A stretch of DNA of 17,401 nt. Source: Bacteroidota bacterium. GTDB taxonomy: Bacteria > Bacteroidota > Bacteroidia > Flavobacteriales_D > JABDKJ01. The stretch lies in contig JAQCAN010000022.1 in assembly GCA_027621335.1 (NCBI GenBank), positions 1-17,401 of the forward strand. Direction: 5' to 3'. Under the pieces are notes generated by a model, which was given only the letters and a program-made list of their open reading frames with translations, searched no databases and had not been told where the DNA came from. A program made the position numbers and the translations under genes. Shown in pieces: positions 1 through 6,857 of this stretch (within the stretch, counting starts at the first letter, position 1; every line of letters begins with the position of its first letter).

Positions 1-263
1 CAACCCATGTAGAATTGCCCGCTGGATACGCTATCTTCCCGTTCATGCCGAAACCTGGGAGCGGAATGGCCGCTTGGGAGATGACATGGTGATCCAGGAC
101 CCGCTCAGGTGCGGTGCAGGTGACATTCTGAAGGAAAGACTGATACTGCCCTTGAAAACCCTCGTTGTCATTTGATTTATAGATCTGGGCATCCAAGGAG
201 CTCAAAGGCGTCAGGAGAAAGAGGAATACAAGAAAGAAGGGAGTTGGGAGTTGGGAGTTTCAT
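1..263 (-). CDS. Secreted protein of unknown function, N-terminus only; start codon out of frame with its signal peptide
   Basis: The gene runs off the left edge, so only the N-terminal part is visible. On the minus strand a frame open from 259 to 1 encodes a signal peptide (FFLVFLFLLTPLSSLDAQ, then IYKSNDNEGF) and about 65 further residues with polar, secreted-protein character. The only nearby ATG (263-261) lies in another frame, where it yields 28 codons ending in TAA. Between this ATG and the signal peptide are three copies of AACTCCC (minus strand). Removing one copy joins the ATG in frame to give MKLPTPFFLVFLFLL, a textbook signal peptide. The in-frame alternatives are TTG codons inside the hydrophobic core, which would destroy the signal. 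Either the gene is switched off by repeat slippage, or the copy number in this assembly is wrong. I do not recognise the mature protein. Neighbouring genes make T9SS export plausible, but no sorting domain is visible here. Confidence 0.6.
239..259. repeat. Three perfect 7-bp tandem repeats (GGGAGTT) at the start of a secreted-protein gene
   Basis: GGGAGTT occurs three times without mismatch at 239-245, 246-252 and 253-259. The repeats begin one base after the ATG at 263-261 (minus strand). The unit is not a multiple of three, so each gain or loss changes the reading frame. With two (or five) copies the ATG is in frame with the signal peptide. With three, as here, it is not. This is the arrangement expected of slipped-strand phase variation, though three units is a short tract. 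Confidence 0.85.
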
Positions 264-285
264 ATTGGAAAGTATTGGTTCCAAT
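264..285. promoter_or_regulatory. Inverted repeat directly upstream of the ATG at 263
   Basis: ATTGGAA (264-270) and TTCCAAT (279-285) are perfect 7-bp arms around an 8-base spacer. The proximal arm ends at the base before the start codon. A second, overlapping palindrome, ATTGG-TT-CCAAT, lies at 274-285. It could be an operator or a hairpin controlling translation initiation, or chance in an AT-rich leader. Confidence 0.35.
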
Positions 286-297
286 AAAAATAGGGAT

Positions 298-528
298 TTA
301 TAGGATGTGTGGGAAGGGGAAGTGGTCATGGGGTTTTTGGGGATAGGCCAAGGGTTTGGCCGTCTGCCGAGCTGCATAGGTTCCCAGTAGGATACCTCCG
401 GACATAGCTTGGATTCTCAGAACCTTTGAATGCAGTTGGGCAAGCTGTAAATCATCTAAGTGTGCAGCTAGCCTTGAAATCCTGACCTCCTCATAGGCGG
501 AGGCTGGATAAGGATGGTAGTCTGGGAA
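298..528 (-). other. Stretch between fhs and the secreted-protein gene: open frame without a start codon
   Basis: This 265-bp gap (264-528) holds no gene with a convincing start. In the same frame as fhs, immediately after its TGA, the minus strand stays open for 76 codons to a TAA at 300-298. The translation includes a plausible amphipathic part (EEVRISRLAAHLDDLQLAQL) and ends in HDHFPFPHIL. The first in-frame ATG would leave only about 35 residues. The fhs protein ends at its usual C-terminus (NITGLF), so this is not a missing piece of fhs. It could be a small gene with an unusual start, a decayed gene or a chance open frame. I recognise no family. Confidence 0.25.
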
Positions 529-2196
529 TCAGAACAGTCCAGTGATGTTTCCTTCCTCATCGATATCGATATTCTCTGAAGCAGGGTGAGCTGGCAGGCC
601 TGGCATGCGCATCATATCTCCTGTGATTGGGACCAAGAAGCCAGCACCAGCGGCAATCTCTATCTCCCTGACTGTGATGTTGAAGCCCGTAGGACGGCCA
701 ATCAGGTCAGGATTGTCAGAAAGGGATTTCTGGGTTTTGGCAATACAGACAGGGAGTCCTTCCAAGCCCAAGTTGCCAATGGTTCTCAGATCGGCTCTCG
801 CCTTGGAGGTATATTCCACATCCGAGGCGCCATAAATGGTCTTAGCGATGGTCTCTATTTTCTCCTCTACAGATTGGTTCCAGCTATAGAGTGGTTTGAA
901 GTCTGACTTTCCTTCCTCAATGATATCGACCACTTGTTGGGCCAAGTCGGTAGTTCCAGCACCTCCTTTTTCCCATCCTTCAGCCAAGGCCACACGGATG
1001 CCCAGCTGCTTCGCCAAGTCCTTGATGACCTGGATCTCCTCTTCACTGTCAGAGACGAATCGGTTGATGGCGATGATGGGGGTCACTTTGAACTGACCTA
1101 TGTTCTCGATATGCTTCTCTAAGTTGGGAAGGCCTTTCTTCAAGGCGTCCACGTTCGGTGTCTTAAGCTCCTTCAAGTCTGCTCCCCCATGGTATTTCAA
1201 GGCACGAATGGTAGTGGTGATCACGACTACTTCAGGCTTAAGCCCAGCGCTTTGACATTTTATATCAAAGAATTTCTCAGCACCCAGATCCGCCCCGAAG
1301 CCTGCTTCGGTGACCACATAATCTGCCAGGCTGAGTCCCAAGCGGGTAGCGATGACCGAGTTGGTCCCTTGAGCGATATTGGCAAAGGGTCCGCCATGGA
1401 TGATGGCCGGATTGCCCTCTATGGTCTGCACCAGATTGGGCTTTATCGCTTCTTTGAGGAGGGCCGCCATGGCGCCTTCCACTTTCAGATCCTTTGCGAA
1501 AATGGGCTTTCGATCAAAGGTGTAGCCCACGAAGATGTTCCCAATGCGCCTCTTCAAGTCGATACGGTCCTCAGCCAAACACAAGATGGCCATGATCTCT
1601 GAAGCCGCTGTGATATCAAAGCCCGATTCGCGAGGTACGCCACTGCCCGTTCCTCCAAGCCCGATGACGATATTCCTCAAGGCCCGATCATTCATATCCA
1701 TCACTCGCTTCCAGCGCACCGTACGCGCGTCCATGCCCAAACTGTTCGTCTTGCTTTGTAGGTTGTTATCTATGACAGCAGCGAGCAGATTGTTGGCCTT
1801 TTCTATGGCCGCGAAATCCCCAGTAAAGTGGAGGTTGATGTCCTCCATGGGAAGAACCTGAGAATAACCTCCTCCAGTAGCTCCACCCTTTATTCCGAAG
1901 ACCGGTCCCAAGGAAGGTTCCCTAAGGACAGCTATGCTCTTCTTGCCCAGTTTGTTCAATCCCTCATTCAACCCGATAGACATGGTGGTCTTCCCTTCTC
2001 CTGCCGGTGTAGGAGAAATCGCAGAGACCAGGATGAGGTGGCTTTTTGCTCCCTTGGCTTTATCTATCCTTGAAAGCGGAAGCTTGGCCTTGTATCGGCC
2101 GTAGAGTTCGATCTCATCGGCATGGAGGCCGAGTTTCTCGGCTATCTCAGTGATTGGCTTCAGCGTGACGGTCTTGGCAATGTCTTGATTGGTCAT
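529..2196 (-). CDS. fhs: Formate-tetrahydrofolate ligase (10-formyl-THF synthetase)
   Basis: This cytoplasmic enzyme joins formate to tetrahydrofolate using ATP, giving 10-formyl-THF for purine synthesis and one-carbon metabolism. The 555-residue protein has the usual family length and is collinear throughout. It shows the phosphate-binding loop TPAGEGKTT near residues 63-71, the conserved block EPSLGPVFGIKGGATGGGYS, then the PMEDINLHFTGD motif, and the typical C-terminus GNITGLF. I chose the ATG at 2196 over a TTG three codons upstream, because ATG is the commoner start and the N-terminus TNQDIAKTVTLKPI fits the family. It is transcribed alone, divergently from the DUF3817 gene. A perfect 8-bp inverted repeat lies in the shared upstream region. 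No clear -7/-33 pair was found for this gene. Confidence 0.96.
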   Translation of the reverse strand: MTNQDIAKTVTLKPITEIAEKLGLHADEIELYGRYKAKLPLSRIDKAKGAKSHLILVSAISPTPAGEGKTTMSIGLNEGLNKLGKKSIAVLREPSLGPVFGIKGGATGGGYSQVLPMEDINLHFTGDFAAIEKANNLLAAVIDNNLQSKTNSLGMDARTVRWKRVMDMNDRALRNIVIGLGGTGSGVPRESGFDITAASEIMAILCLAEDRIDLKRRIGNIFVGYTFDRKPIFAKDLKVEGAMAALLKEAIKPNLVQTIEGNPAIIHGGPFANIAQGTNSVIATRLGLSLADYVVTEAGFGADLGAEKFFDIKCQSAGLKPEVVVITTTIRALKYHGGADLKELKTPNVDALKKGLPNLEKHIENIGQFKVTPIIAINRFVSDSEEEIQVIKDLAKQLGIRVALAEGWEKGGAGTTDLAQQVVDIIEEGKSDFKPLYSWNQSVEEKIETIAKTIYGASDVEYTSKARADLRTIGNLGLEGLPVCIAKTQKSLSDNPDLIGRPTGFNITVREIEIAAGAGFLVPITGDMMRMPGLPAHPASENIDIDEEGNITGLF

Positions 2197-2247
2197 GGGT
2201 GACAATGGATTTTGACTTTGAAGAAAGTTAAAAACAAACGAACAGGG

Positions 2248-2275
2248 TGAAAGATAAGGCTAATGCAATCTTTCA
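2248..2275. promoter_or_regulatory. Inverted repeat in the fhs / DUF3817 divergent intergenic region
   Basis: TGAAAGAT (2248-2255) and ATCTTTCA (2268-2275) are perfect 8-bp arms separated by 12 bases. The site is about 50 bp upstream of both start codons (2196 minus, 2324 plus), where a regulator could affect either gene. The arms are AT-rich and no T-run follows, which suits an operator better than a terminator. No regulator is encoded nearby, so the function is inferred. Confidence 0.35.
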
Positions 2276-2309
2276 TTCCGCTATTCCATGGTGCTTAAAG
2301 ACGGCCTTT

Positions 2310-2317
2310 TACCTTTG
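2310..2317 (+). promoter_or_regulatory. Bacteroidota -7 element for the DUF3817 gene
   Basis: TACCTTTG matches the TAnnTTTG consensus of the Bacteroidota primary sigma factor exactly and ends 6 bases before the ATG at 2324. Transcription would begin at or very near the start codon, so the mRNA would be leaderless or nearly so. No good -33 TTG at the usual spacing is visible. Confidence 0.5.
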
Positions 2318-2323
2318 CGGCCT

Positions 2324-2599
2324 ATGAACACACAGCTCAAGCGATTCAAGACCATCGGTATCCTGGAAGCCATCTCGTTTCTCCTTCTTTTAGGGGTCGC
2401 AATGCCTCTCAAATACATGATGGACATGCCTTTGGCCGTCAAATATGTAGGCTGGGCCCATGGGGTACTTTTCATGGCCTACATCGTAGGACTTTATCTC
2501 GCTGCGGATGAACAGAAGTGGGGCTTCAAGACCATTGCACTAGGCTTCATAGCGGCCTTACTTCCCTTTGGCCCATTTGTCTTTCATAGGGGGCATTGA
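2324..2599 (+). CDS. DUF3817 family small integral membrane protein
   Basis: This is a 91-residue inner-membrane protein of unknown function. It starts with a basic segment (MNTQLKRFKTIG), followed by three hydrophobic segments at roughly residues 10-28, 38-61 and 70-86. The features LLLLGVAMPLKYM and VGWAHGVLFMAYIVGLYLA are characteristic of the DUF3817 family. An ATG-initiated frame begins 12 codons earlier at 2288, but the later ATG at 2324 gives the normal family N-terminus and sits just behind a perfect -7 box, which would otherwise lie inside the gene. The gene stands alone, divergent from fhs and convergent with the T9SS hydrolase, with a stem-loop after its stop codon. Confidence 0.88.
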   Translation: MNTQLKRFKTIGILEAISFLLLLGVAMPLKYMMDMPLAVKYVGWAHGVLFMAYIVGLYLAADEQKWGFKTIALGFIAALLPFGPFVFHRGH

Positions 2600-2600
2600 A

Positions 2601-2631
2601 AAAGGCCCGAAACACTAGGTTCCAGGCCTTT
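2601..2631. terminator. Stem-loop terminator between convergent genes
   Basis: AAAGGCC (2601-2607) pairs perfectly with GGCCTTT (2625-2631), and the 17-base loop can pair further internally. Read on the minus strand, the stem runs into five T residues, as expected for intrinsic termination of the hydrolase gene. The plus-strand side has three T residues and may stop the DUF3817 transcript. Confidence 0.6.
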
Positions 2632-2652
2632 CGAATCAAATCGTTAAAAGGT

Positions 2653-4950
2653 TCATTGCACTACGAAGCGCTCCACCTGTCGGTAGCTTCCAGCACTCAT
2701 CTCGGCCAGATAAACACCTGGTGTCAAAGAGACAGCCAGATTCACCTGCGATGCGCTCACATTCACTGCATCTTCAGAGAGCACCTGTCCGGTTATGTTC
2801 AGGATGCGAACCTGCACCTGCTCAAGGTTCAGTTCCGGGTTGAGTAGATCGAACCAGAGGTCTTGTTGGACCAAGGAGGATCTCAAGGAGAAAAGATCGT
2901 TATCATCAGAATGGACACCTCCAGCCAAAAGGCCATAGATTTCATTCAGAACGAAGTCCACATTAGCTTCGGTCAAGGTCACGTGTTCCTCATTCCCGTC
3001 AGGTGCATAATATGCATCGAATGCCGTTACACTGGCCGGATTGATGGCCGCATGCTGGTCGATCTCTCCATCCAAAGCCAAACTACTGAAGACCGGAACG
3101 AAAGAGAAAGCATCTACGAAGACATCATTTGGGTCGAAGAGGGTAGATCCCTCTCCAAAGGACTCAAGTGTTCCTAGAATATCTGTGGTTCCTCCAGGAG
3201 CACTGTCATATCCATCCGTATAGGCAAAGGCTTCAGACCTGGCGGTGAAATCGAATATGGGTATGAAGAAGAGGATATAGCCTGTTAAATCACAAACCGT
3301 ATTGGTATTTCCCATAGCTGGCGTGTACCTCAATTTGGCATCAGCAGACACAGAGAACCCTACATCGATAGTCGTATTCACGGCCAAGATGCCAGGAGAT
3401 TCCACTTGGTTACCTATACCGCTTCCATTGACCAAGGAGATATTCCTGCAGTTCTGAGGAAAGCCCATAGCGTCCAATTCGGCTTGGAATGTGTCACGAA
3501 AGCCAGGGGCCCCATCAGGCAGCTTCAAACTGGAGTTTTGTTCGACTTGGCTGCCATTGGCCAAATGGGCATCAACGTGATCGAGAAGCATCTGTTTAGC
3601 GGCTGCGCTTCTTAAGGCCTGGTCGACAAGATCCTGGAGGGCTTGGTCACCGTATTCGAAACCATAGTAGTTGATGAGATATTGGGCACCTATTGGAATA
3701 TTGGCTCCAAGGTGAGGCGTTTCAAAAGAAACATCAAGTCCGGTCTCATGAATCAGACCATTCATCTCCATGTAGCGCAGGGCATAACGGGAGATGAGGC
3801 CACCCATACTCGGGCCTATGACGATGTTCTCTGCATTGCCCACCTTCCTCAGATTGATCCTGCGAAGGGCCTCTACCAGCACCATGGCATTGCGCTGTAT
3901 GTAATCGGCTCCACCATCAATGGATACGCCATTCTTCACGTAGTTGGGAAAGTTCAACAGCACTACATCATACCCTTGGTCCCTTACTAGATCGCCCAAG
4001 TTCTCACCTGTCACACCGAAATCCAGAAGAGAATAGATGTCTTCTATACTTCGTGTATCTCCAGGATCGAATCCATCCACTACGATGATGGGCTTGTCAA
4101 ATACGCCATCGATGTTATCCAGATAGACCTTTCCTTGGCCTTGGCCGTTGATGGCGATGCTCTCATCATAGCCTTGAAAGGGAATCTGGGCATTCACGAG
4201 TTTGGTCCCAGTGACCATGCCTGGGCCTTTCATCTCCTCGGTAGGGGCAGGTTCATCCACTCTTATGCTGGATTGCCTTTCAAGCACATCTCCATTGCTC
4301 ATGTAGAGTTTGAACACCAATTGATGGACACCACCCTCTGCGAAGCGATGCTTGATGGTACTACCGTTCATCGGCAGCTCCACAAAACCATTACCCAGAT
4401 CCACTTGCACTTGATCAACACTGATTTCACGGGTCTGAACGATGTAAGAGGCGTCCAAGGCAAACTCGACCTCCAGGCCTTGAATGCGCTTCTGCATCGG
4501 AGCGATGATCTGCACATCCGTCTTCACGAAAGGGGATATGTCCACGTTATTGCGCCTGATGAATCCTTCTGCATCCATGAATAGCAAGCCATCCAACATG
4601 GCTTGCTGGCTCACATATTCCAGCTCCACATTGAGCAGACCGATGCCCACCTGTTGGTCTTTGGACAATTTGTTCTCTTTTAGCTCGGAAATGGATTGGA
4701 AACGATTCAGGTAATCCGACTCCGACAGTTCAGCGTAGGCTTGCAAGAAATAGGTAGAGTTCATGTCCTGCGCTGCGTAGTTCTCTGAGCGCAGGTCAGC
4801 CACCGGATAGGTTCGGTCATAGAGGATGCCTGTCTCCAAACCAGTAAGATCCAGATGTTGGAGAAGATGATCGGCTTTCTGATGAAAACCACTTTGGCTC
4901 ATTAAGGAGAGGCTCGAGCATAGGATGAGGAGGGACGTAAGGATTCTCAT
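2653..4950 (-). CDS. T9SS-exported alpha/beta-hydrolase (lipase/esterase-like) with type A sorting domain
   Basis: This 765-residue protein is predicted to be exported and anchored or released by the type IX system. It begins with a signal peptide (MRILTSLLILCSSLSLMSQS). An N-terminal region to about residue 275 has no recognised domain. From about 285 an alpha/beta-hydrolase core follows: the strand and turn PIIVVDGFDPGD (residues 287-298), the nucleophile elbow IGPSMGGLISRYA with likely catalytic Ser381, and SFETPHLGANIP, which resembles the TPHxG segment of lipases and PGAP1-like esterases. I could not assign the catalytic Asp and His with confidence. The C-terminal 75 residues form a T9SS type A sorting domain, with VRILNITGQVL, then LTPGVYLAEM and a terminal VERFVVQ. 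The substrate is unknown. A lipid or ester is the most natural guess. The gene lies 92 bp downstream of the glycosyltransferase gene and has its own promoter. Confidence 0.85.
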   Translation of the reverse strand: MRILTSLLILCSSLSLMSQSGFHQKADHLLQHLDLTGLETGILYDRTYPVADLRSENYAAQDMNSTYFLQAYAELSESDYLNRFQSISELKENKLSKDQQVGIGLLNVELEYVSQQAMLDGLLFMDAEGFIRRNNVDISPFVKTDVQIIAPMQKRIQGLEVEFALDASYIVQTREISVDQVQVDLGNGFVELPMNGSTIKHRFAEGGVHQLVFKLYMSNGDVLERQSSIRVDEPAPTEEMKGPGMVTGTKLVNAQIPFQGYDESIAINGQGQGKVYLDNIDGVFDKPIIVVDGFDPGDTRSIEDIYSLLDFGVTGENLGDLVRDQGYDVVLLNFPNYVKNGVSIDGGADYIQRNAMVLVEALRRINLRKVGNAENIVIGPSMGGLISRYALRYMEMNGLIHETGLDVSFETPHLGANIPIGAQYLINYYGFEYGDQALQDLVDQALRSAAAKQMLLDHVDAHLANGSQVEQNSSLKLPDGAPGFRDTFQAELDAMGFPQNCRNISLVNGSGIGNQVESPGILAVNTTIDVGFSVSADAKLRYTPAMGNTNTVCDLTGYILFFIPIFDFTARSEAFAYTDGYDSAPGGTTDILGTLESFGEGSTLFDPNDVFVDAFSFVPVFSSLALDGEIDQHAAINPASVTAFDAYYAPDGNEEHVTLTEANVDFVLNEIYGLLAGGVHSDDNDLFSLRSSLVQQDLWFDLLNPELNLEQVQVRILNITGQVLSEDAVNVSASQVNLAVSLTPGVYLAEMSAGSYRQVERFVVQ

Positions 4951-4983
4951 AGTGTGGAGGGATTATTGGATTTGTTAGTCCTG

Positions 4984-5015
4984 TAAATATACAATGCAGT
5001 GCAGCTATGAATCAA
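4984..5015 (-). promoter_or_regulatory. Likely promoter of the T9SS hydrolase gene
   Basis: On the minus strand a TTG (5015-5013) is followed after 21 bases by TATATTTA (4991-4984). The latter matches TAnnTTTG except at its last base. The spacing fits Bacteroidota promoters and the start codon is 33 bases downstream. Confidence 0.45.
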
Positions 5016-5042
5016 TAGCCCTAAAGGACTAAAAAACCCCCT

Positions 5043-6020
5043 TTATCTTTTCGCTGCTCTCAATGCGTCCAGCAGCGCTTCCTCATCGATTTGTTCAATG
5101 CAATTCTCCGGGTACTTGCAGCGATCTCCTAGCTTGCTGCAAGGGCGCTTTGTCATTCCAATCGGTTCGAAGATCATAGAACCTTCTCCAGGATGGTAAG
5201 GATACATCCCGAATTCAGGCACTGTGCAACCCCAGAGTGAAAAGATGCGCTTTTTCAAGGCTGAAGCGATGTGCATCATGCCGGTATCTGGAGTGACGAC
5301 ACTTTGCGCTTGCTTGAGCAGCCAAGCTGATTCATGCAGAGAACAACGCCCGACCATATTGAGCACCTTACCATGGACCTGTGACATGATCTCCTCTGCC
5401 AAGACCTTATCCTCAGGCCCACCAATGAGGATGACCTTGCCTTTGTAACGGTTCAGCACGGAGATGACCTTTGACGCAGAGAATCGCTTGCCTGGATGGG
5501 CCGCTCCGATGACCCAGGCCACATAGTTCCCCTCTTCAAAGCTCCATGGCCTCAAGTCCACTGAGCATGATTCAGGAAGGAAGTAATCCAGGCTCTTACC
5601 ATCATCCACTACTCCAAACGGCTTGATGGCAGCCATGTAGCGGTCTACGATATGGATGCGCGGCAAACGGTCGATATGGAGGTTCACCAGAAGCCATTTC
5701 TCAAAGTTCAATTTCTCAAAGGTCATGTAGAGCCCTTTCACCTTTCTCTTGACCAAGGCCGTGCGCAGGTTGCGGTGCAGGTCCACGACATAATCGAACT
5801 CGATCTCTTCCAGCTCCTTCAGAACAGGTTCCAAGTCTTTACCCATGGTCCAGATACGGTCCACATTGGGATTCAGTTCGAGAAGCGGACGAAAGACCTC
5901 TTTCGTCAAGAAATGCAGTTCCACCTTCCCATCCAATTGGGTTTTCAAATGTCTCAGCACAGGCGTGGTGAGGATGATATCCCCTATGGAGCTGAACCGG
6001 ATGACCAAGATGCGTGTCAT
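5043..6020 (-). CDS. Glycosyltransferase family 9 protein (heptosyltransferase-like)
   Basis: This 325-residue cytoplasmic or membrane-associated enzyme probably transfers a sugar, classically ADP-heptose, to a lipopolysaccharide core. It opens with the family signature TRILVIRFSSIGDIILTTPV, where Asp13 is the conserved acid of the N-terminal domain. It continues with DYVVDLHRNLRT (77-88), IGAAHPGKRF near 171-180, the nucleotide-sugar-binding motif PDTGMMHIASAL (244-255), and a C-terminal cysteine group (Cys294, Cys301, Cys307) common in this family. The frame is open 68 codons further upstream, but the ATG at 6020 gives the family N-terminus, and the extension overlaps the divergent TatD gene. 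A near-consensus -7 box (CATCTTTG on the minus strand, 6034-6027) lies 6 bases before this ATG. Donor and acceptor cannot be told from sequence, and no other LPS genes are adjacent. Confidence 0.9.
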   Translation of the reverse strand: MTRILVIRFSSIGDIILTTPVLRHLKTQLDGKVELHFLTKEVFRPLLELNPNVDRIWTMGKDLEPVLKELEEIEFDYVVDLHRNLRTALVKRKVKGLYMTFEKLNFEKWLLVNLHIDRLPRIHIVDRYMAAIKPFGVVDDGKSLDYFLPESCSVDLRPWSFEEGNYVAWVIGAAHPGKRFSASKVISVLNRYKGKVILIGGPEDKVLAEEIMSQVHGKVLNMVGRCSLHESAWLLKQAQSVVTPDTGMMHIASALKKRIFSLWGCTVPEFGMYPYHPGEGSMIFEPIGMTKRPCSKLGDRCKYPENCIEQIDEEALLDALRAAKR

Positions 6021-6080
6021 GGAGGCCAAAGATGGAAAAATCCCTATCAGCAGCGGTTGAAATGTAACTTCGTGCCCTGT

Positions 6081-6857
6081 ATGAGATTCATAGACACACA
6101 TGCACATATGTATTCCTCTCAGTTCGAGGAGGATATAGATGAGGCCATGGACCGCGCCATCGTCACTGGGATAGACCGCATCCTCTTGCCTAATGTGGAC
6201 TCTGAGAGCATGGCTAGCCTGCATAAGCTATGCGACCAATACCCAAAGAACTGCTTTCCTATGATGGGCCTTCATCCCTGCAGTGTGAAGGAGAACTACA
6301 AGGATGAATTGGAATTGGCCAAAGCACAATTCGGTCAGCGCAAGTATATCGCAGTAGGAGAGATAGGGATAGACATGCATTGGGATAAGAGCACGTTGCC
6401 TTGGCAGCAAGAGGCCTTCCGAGAGCAGATCGCTTGGGCTAAGGAGATGGACTTGCCCATTGTCATCCATGCCAGGGAATCGTTTGATGAGATCTTCGAG
6501 ATTCTGGATGAGGTGAATGATACCTCGCTCAGAGGGGTCTTCCATTGCTTCACAGGAGACCTAACACAGGCTAAGCGTATCATGGCCTATGGAGGATTCA
6601 TGATGGGTATCGGAGGGGTCTTGACCTACAAGAATTCTGGTCTGAAAGAACTTCTTCCGCACTTGCCCATTGACCACCTCATCCTAGAGACTGATTCACC
6701 CTATCTCGCACCAGTGCCTTTCAGAGGTAAGCGCAACGAGAGTTCCTACCTTCTCCAGGTGGCCATCGAGATGAGCAAAGCCTTCGACCGACCCATCGGA
6801 GAGATTGCAGACATCACTACAGAGAACGCCATCCACTTATTTCGCCTCCATGACTGA
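6081..6857 (+). CDS. TatD family metal-dependent hydrolase (DNase)
   Basis: This 258-residue protein is an amidohydrolase-fold metalloenzyme of the TatD/YcfH/YjjV family, whose studied members act as 3'-5' exonucleases on DNA. All conserved metal-site blocks are present in order: IDTHAHMY (His7 and His9), the GLHPC segment, VGEIGIDMHW (Glu ligand), VIHARESFDE, FHCFTGD, and ETDSPYLAPVPFRGKRNES near the C-terminus. The long frame upstream of the ATG at 6081 is the mirror of the glycosyltransferase gene, so it was not used. TAACTTCG, one mismatch from the -7 consensus, ends 8 bases before the ATG. The gene overlaps the asparaginase gene by 8 bp, so the two are probably co-transcribed. Which paralogue it is cannot be decided. 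Confidence 0.93.
   Translation: MRFIDTHAHMYSSQFEEDIDEAMDRAIVTGIDRILLPNVDSESMASLHKLCDQYPKNCFPMMGLHPCSVKENYKDELELAKAQFGQRKYIAVGEIGIDMHWDKSTLPWQQEAFREQIAWAKEMDLPIVIHARESFDEIFEILDEVNDTSLRGVFHCFTGDLTQAKRIMAYGGFMMGIGGVLTYKNSGLKELLPHLPIDHLILETDSPYLAPVPFRGKRNESSYLLQVAIEMSKAFDRPIGEIADITTENAIHLFRLHD

Noticed and set aside
177..377. Minus-strand 66-codon frame starting at 377
   Set aside because: It reads the signal-peptide region in the wrong frame (proline-rich, no domain) and shares only the stop with the out-of-frame ATG at 263.
1189..1602. Plus-strand open frame of 137 codons inside fhs
   Set aside because: Fully antisense to a highly conserved part of formate-tetrahydrofolate ligase. No recognisable domain.
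5652..6080. Upstream open frame in front of the TatD start
   Set aside because: It mirrors the minus-strand glycosyltransferase gene, and the TatD family N-terminus (FIDTHAHMY) begins at the ATG at 6081.
6021..6224. N-terminal extension of the glycosyltransferase by 68 codons
   Set aside because: The family signature TRILVIRFSSIGDIILTTPV begins at the ATG at 6020, and the extension is the antisense of the TatD gene and its leader.
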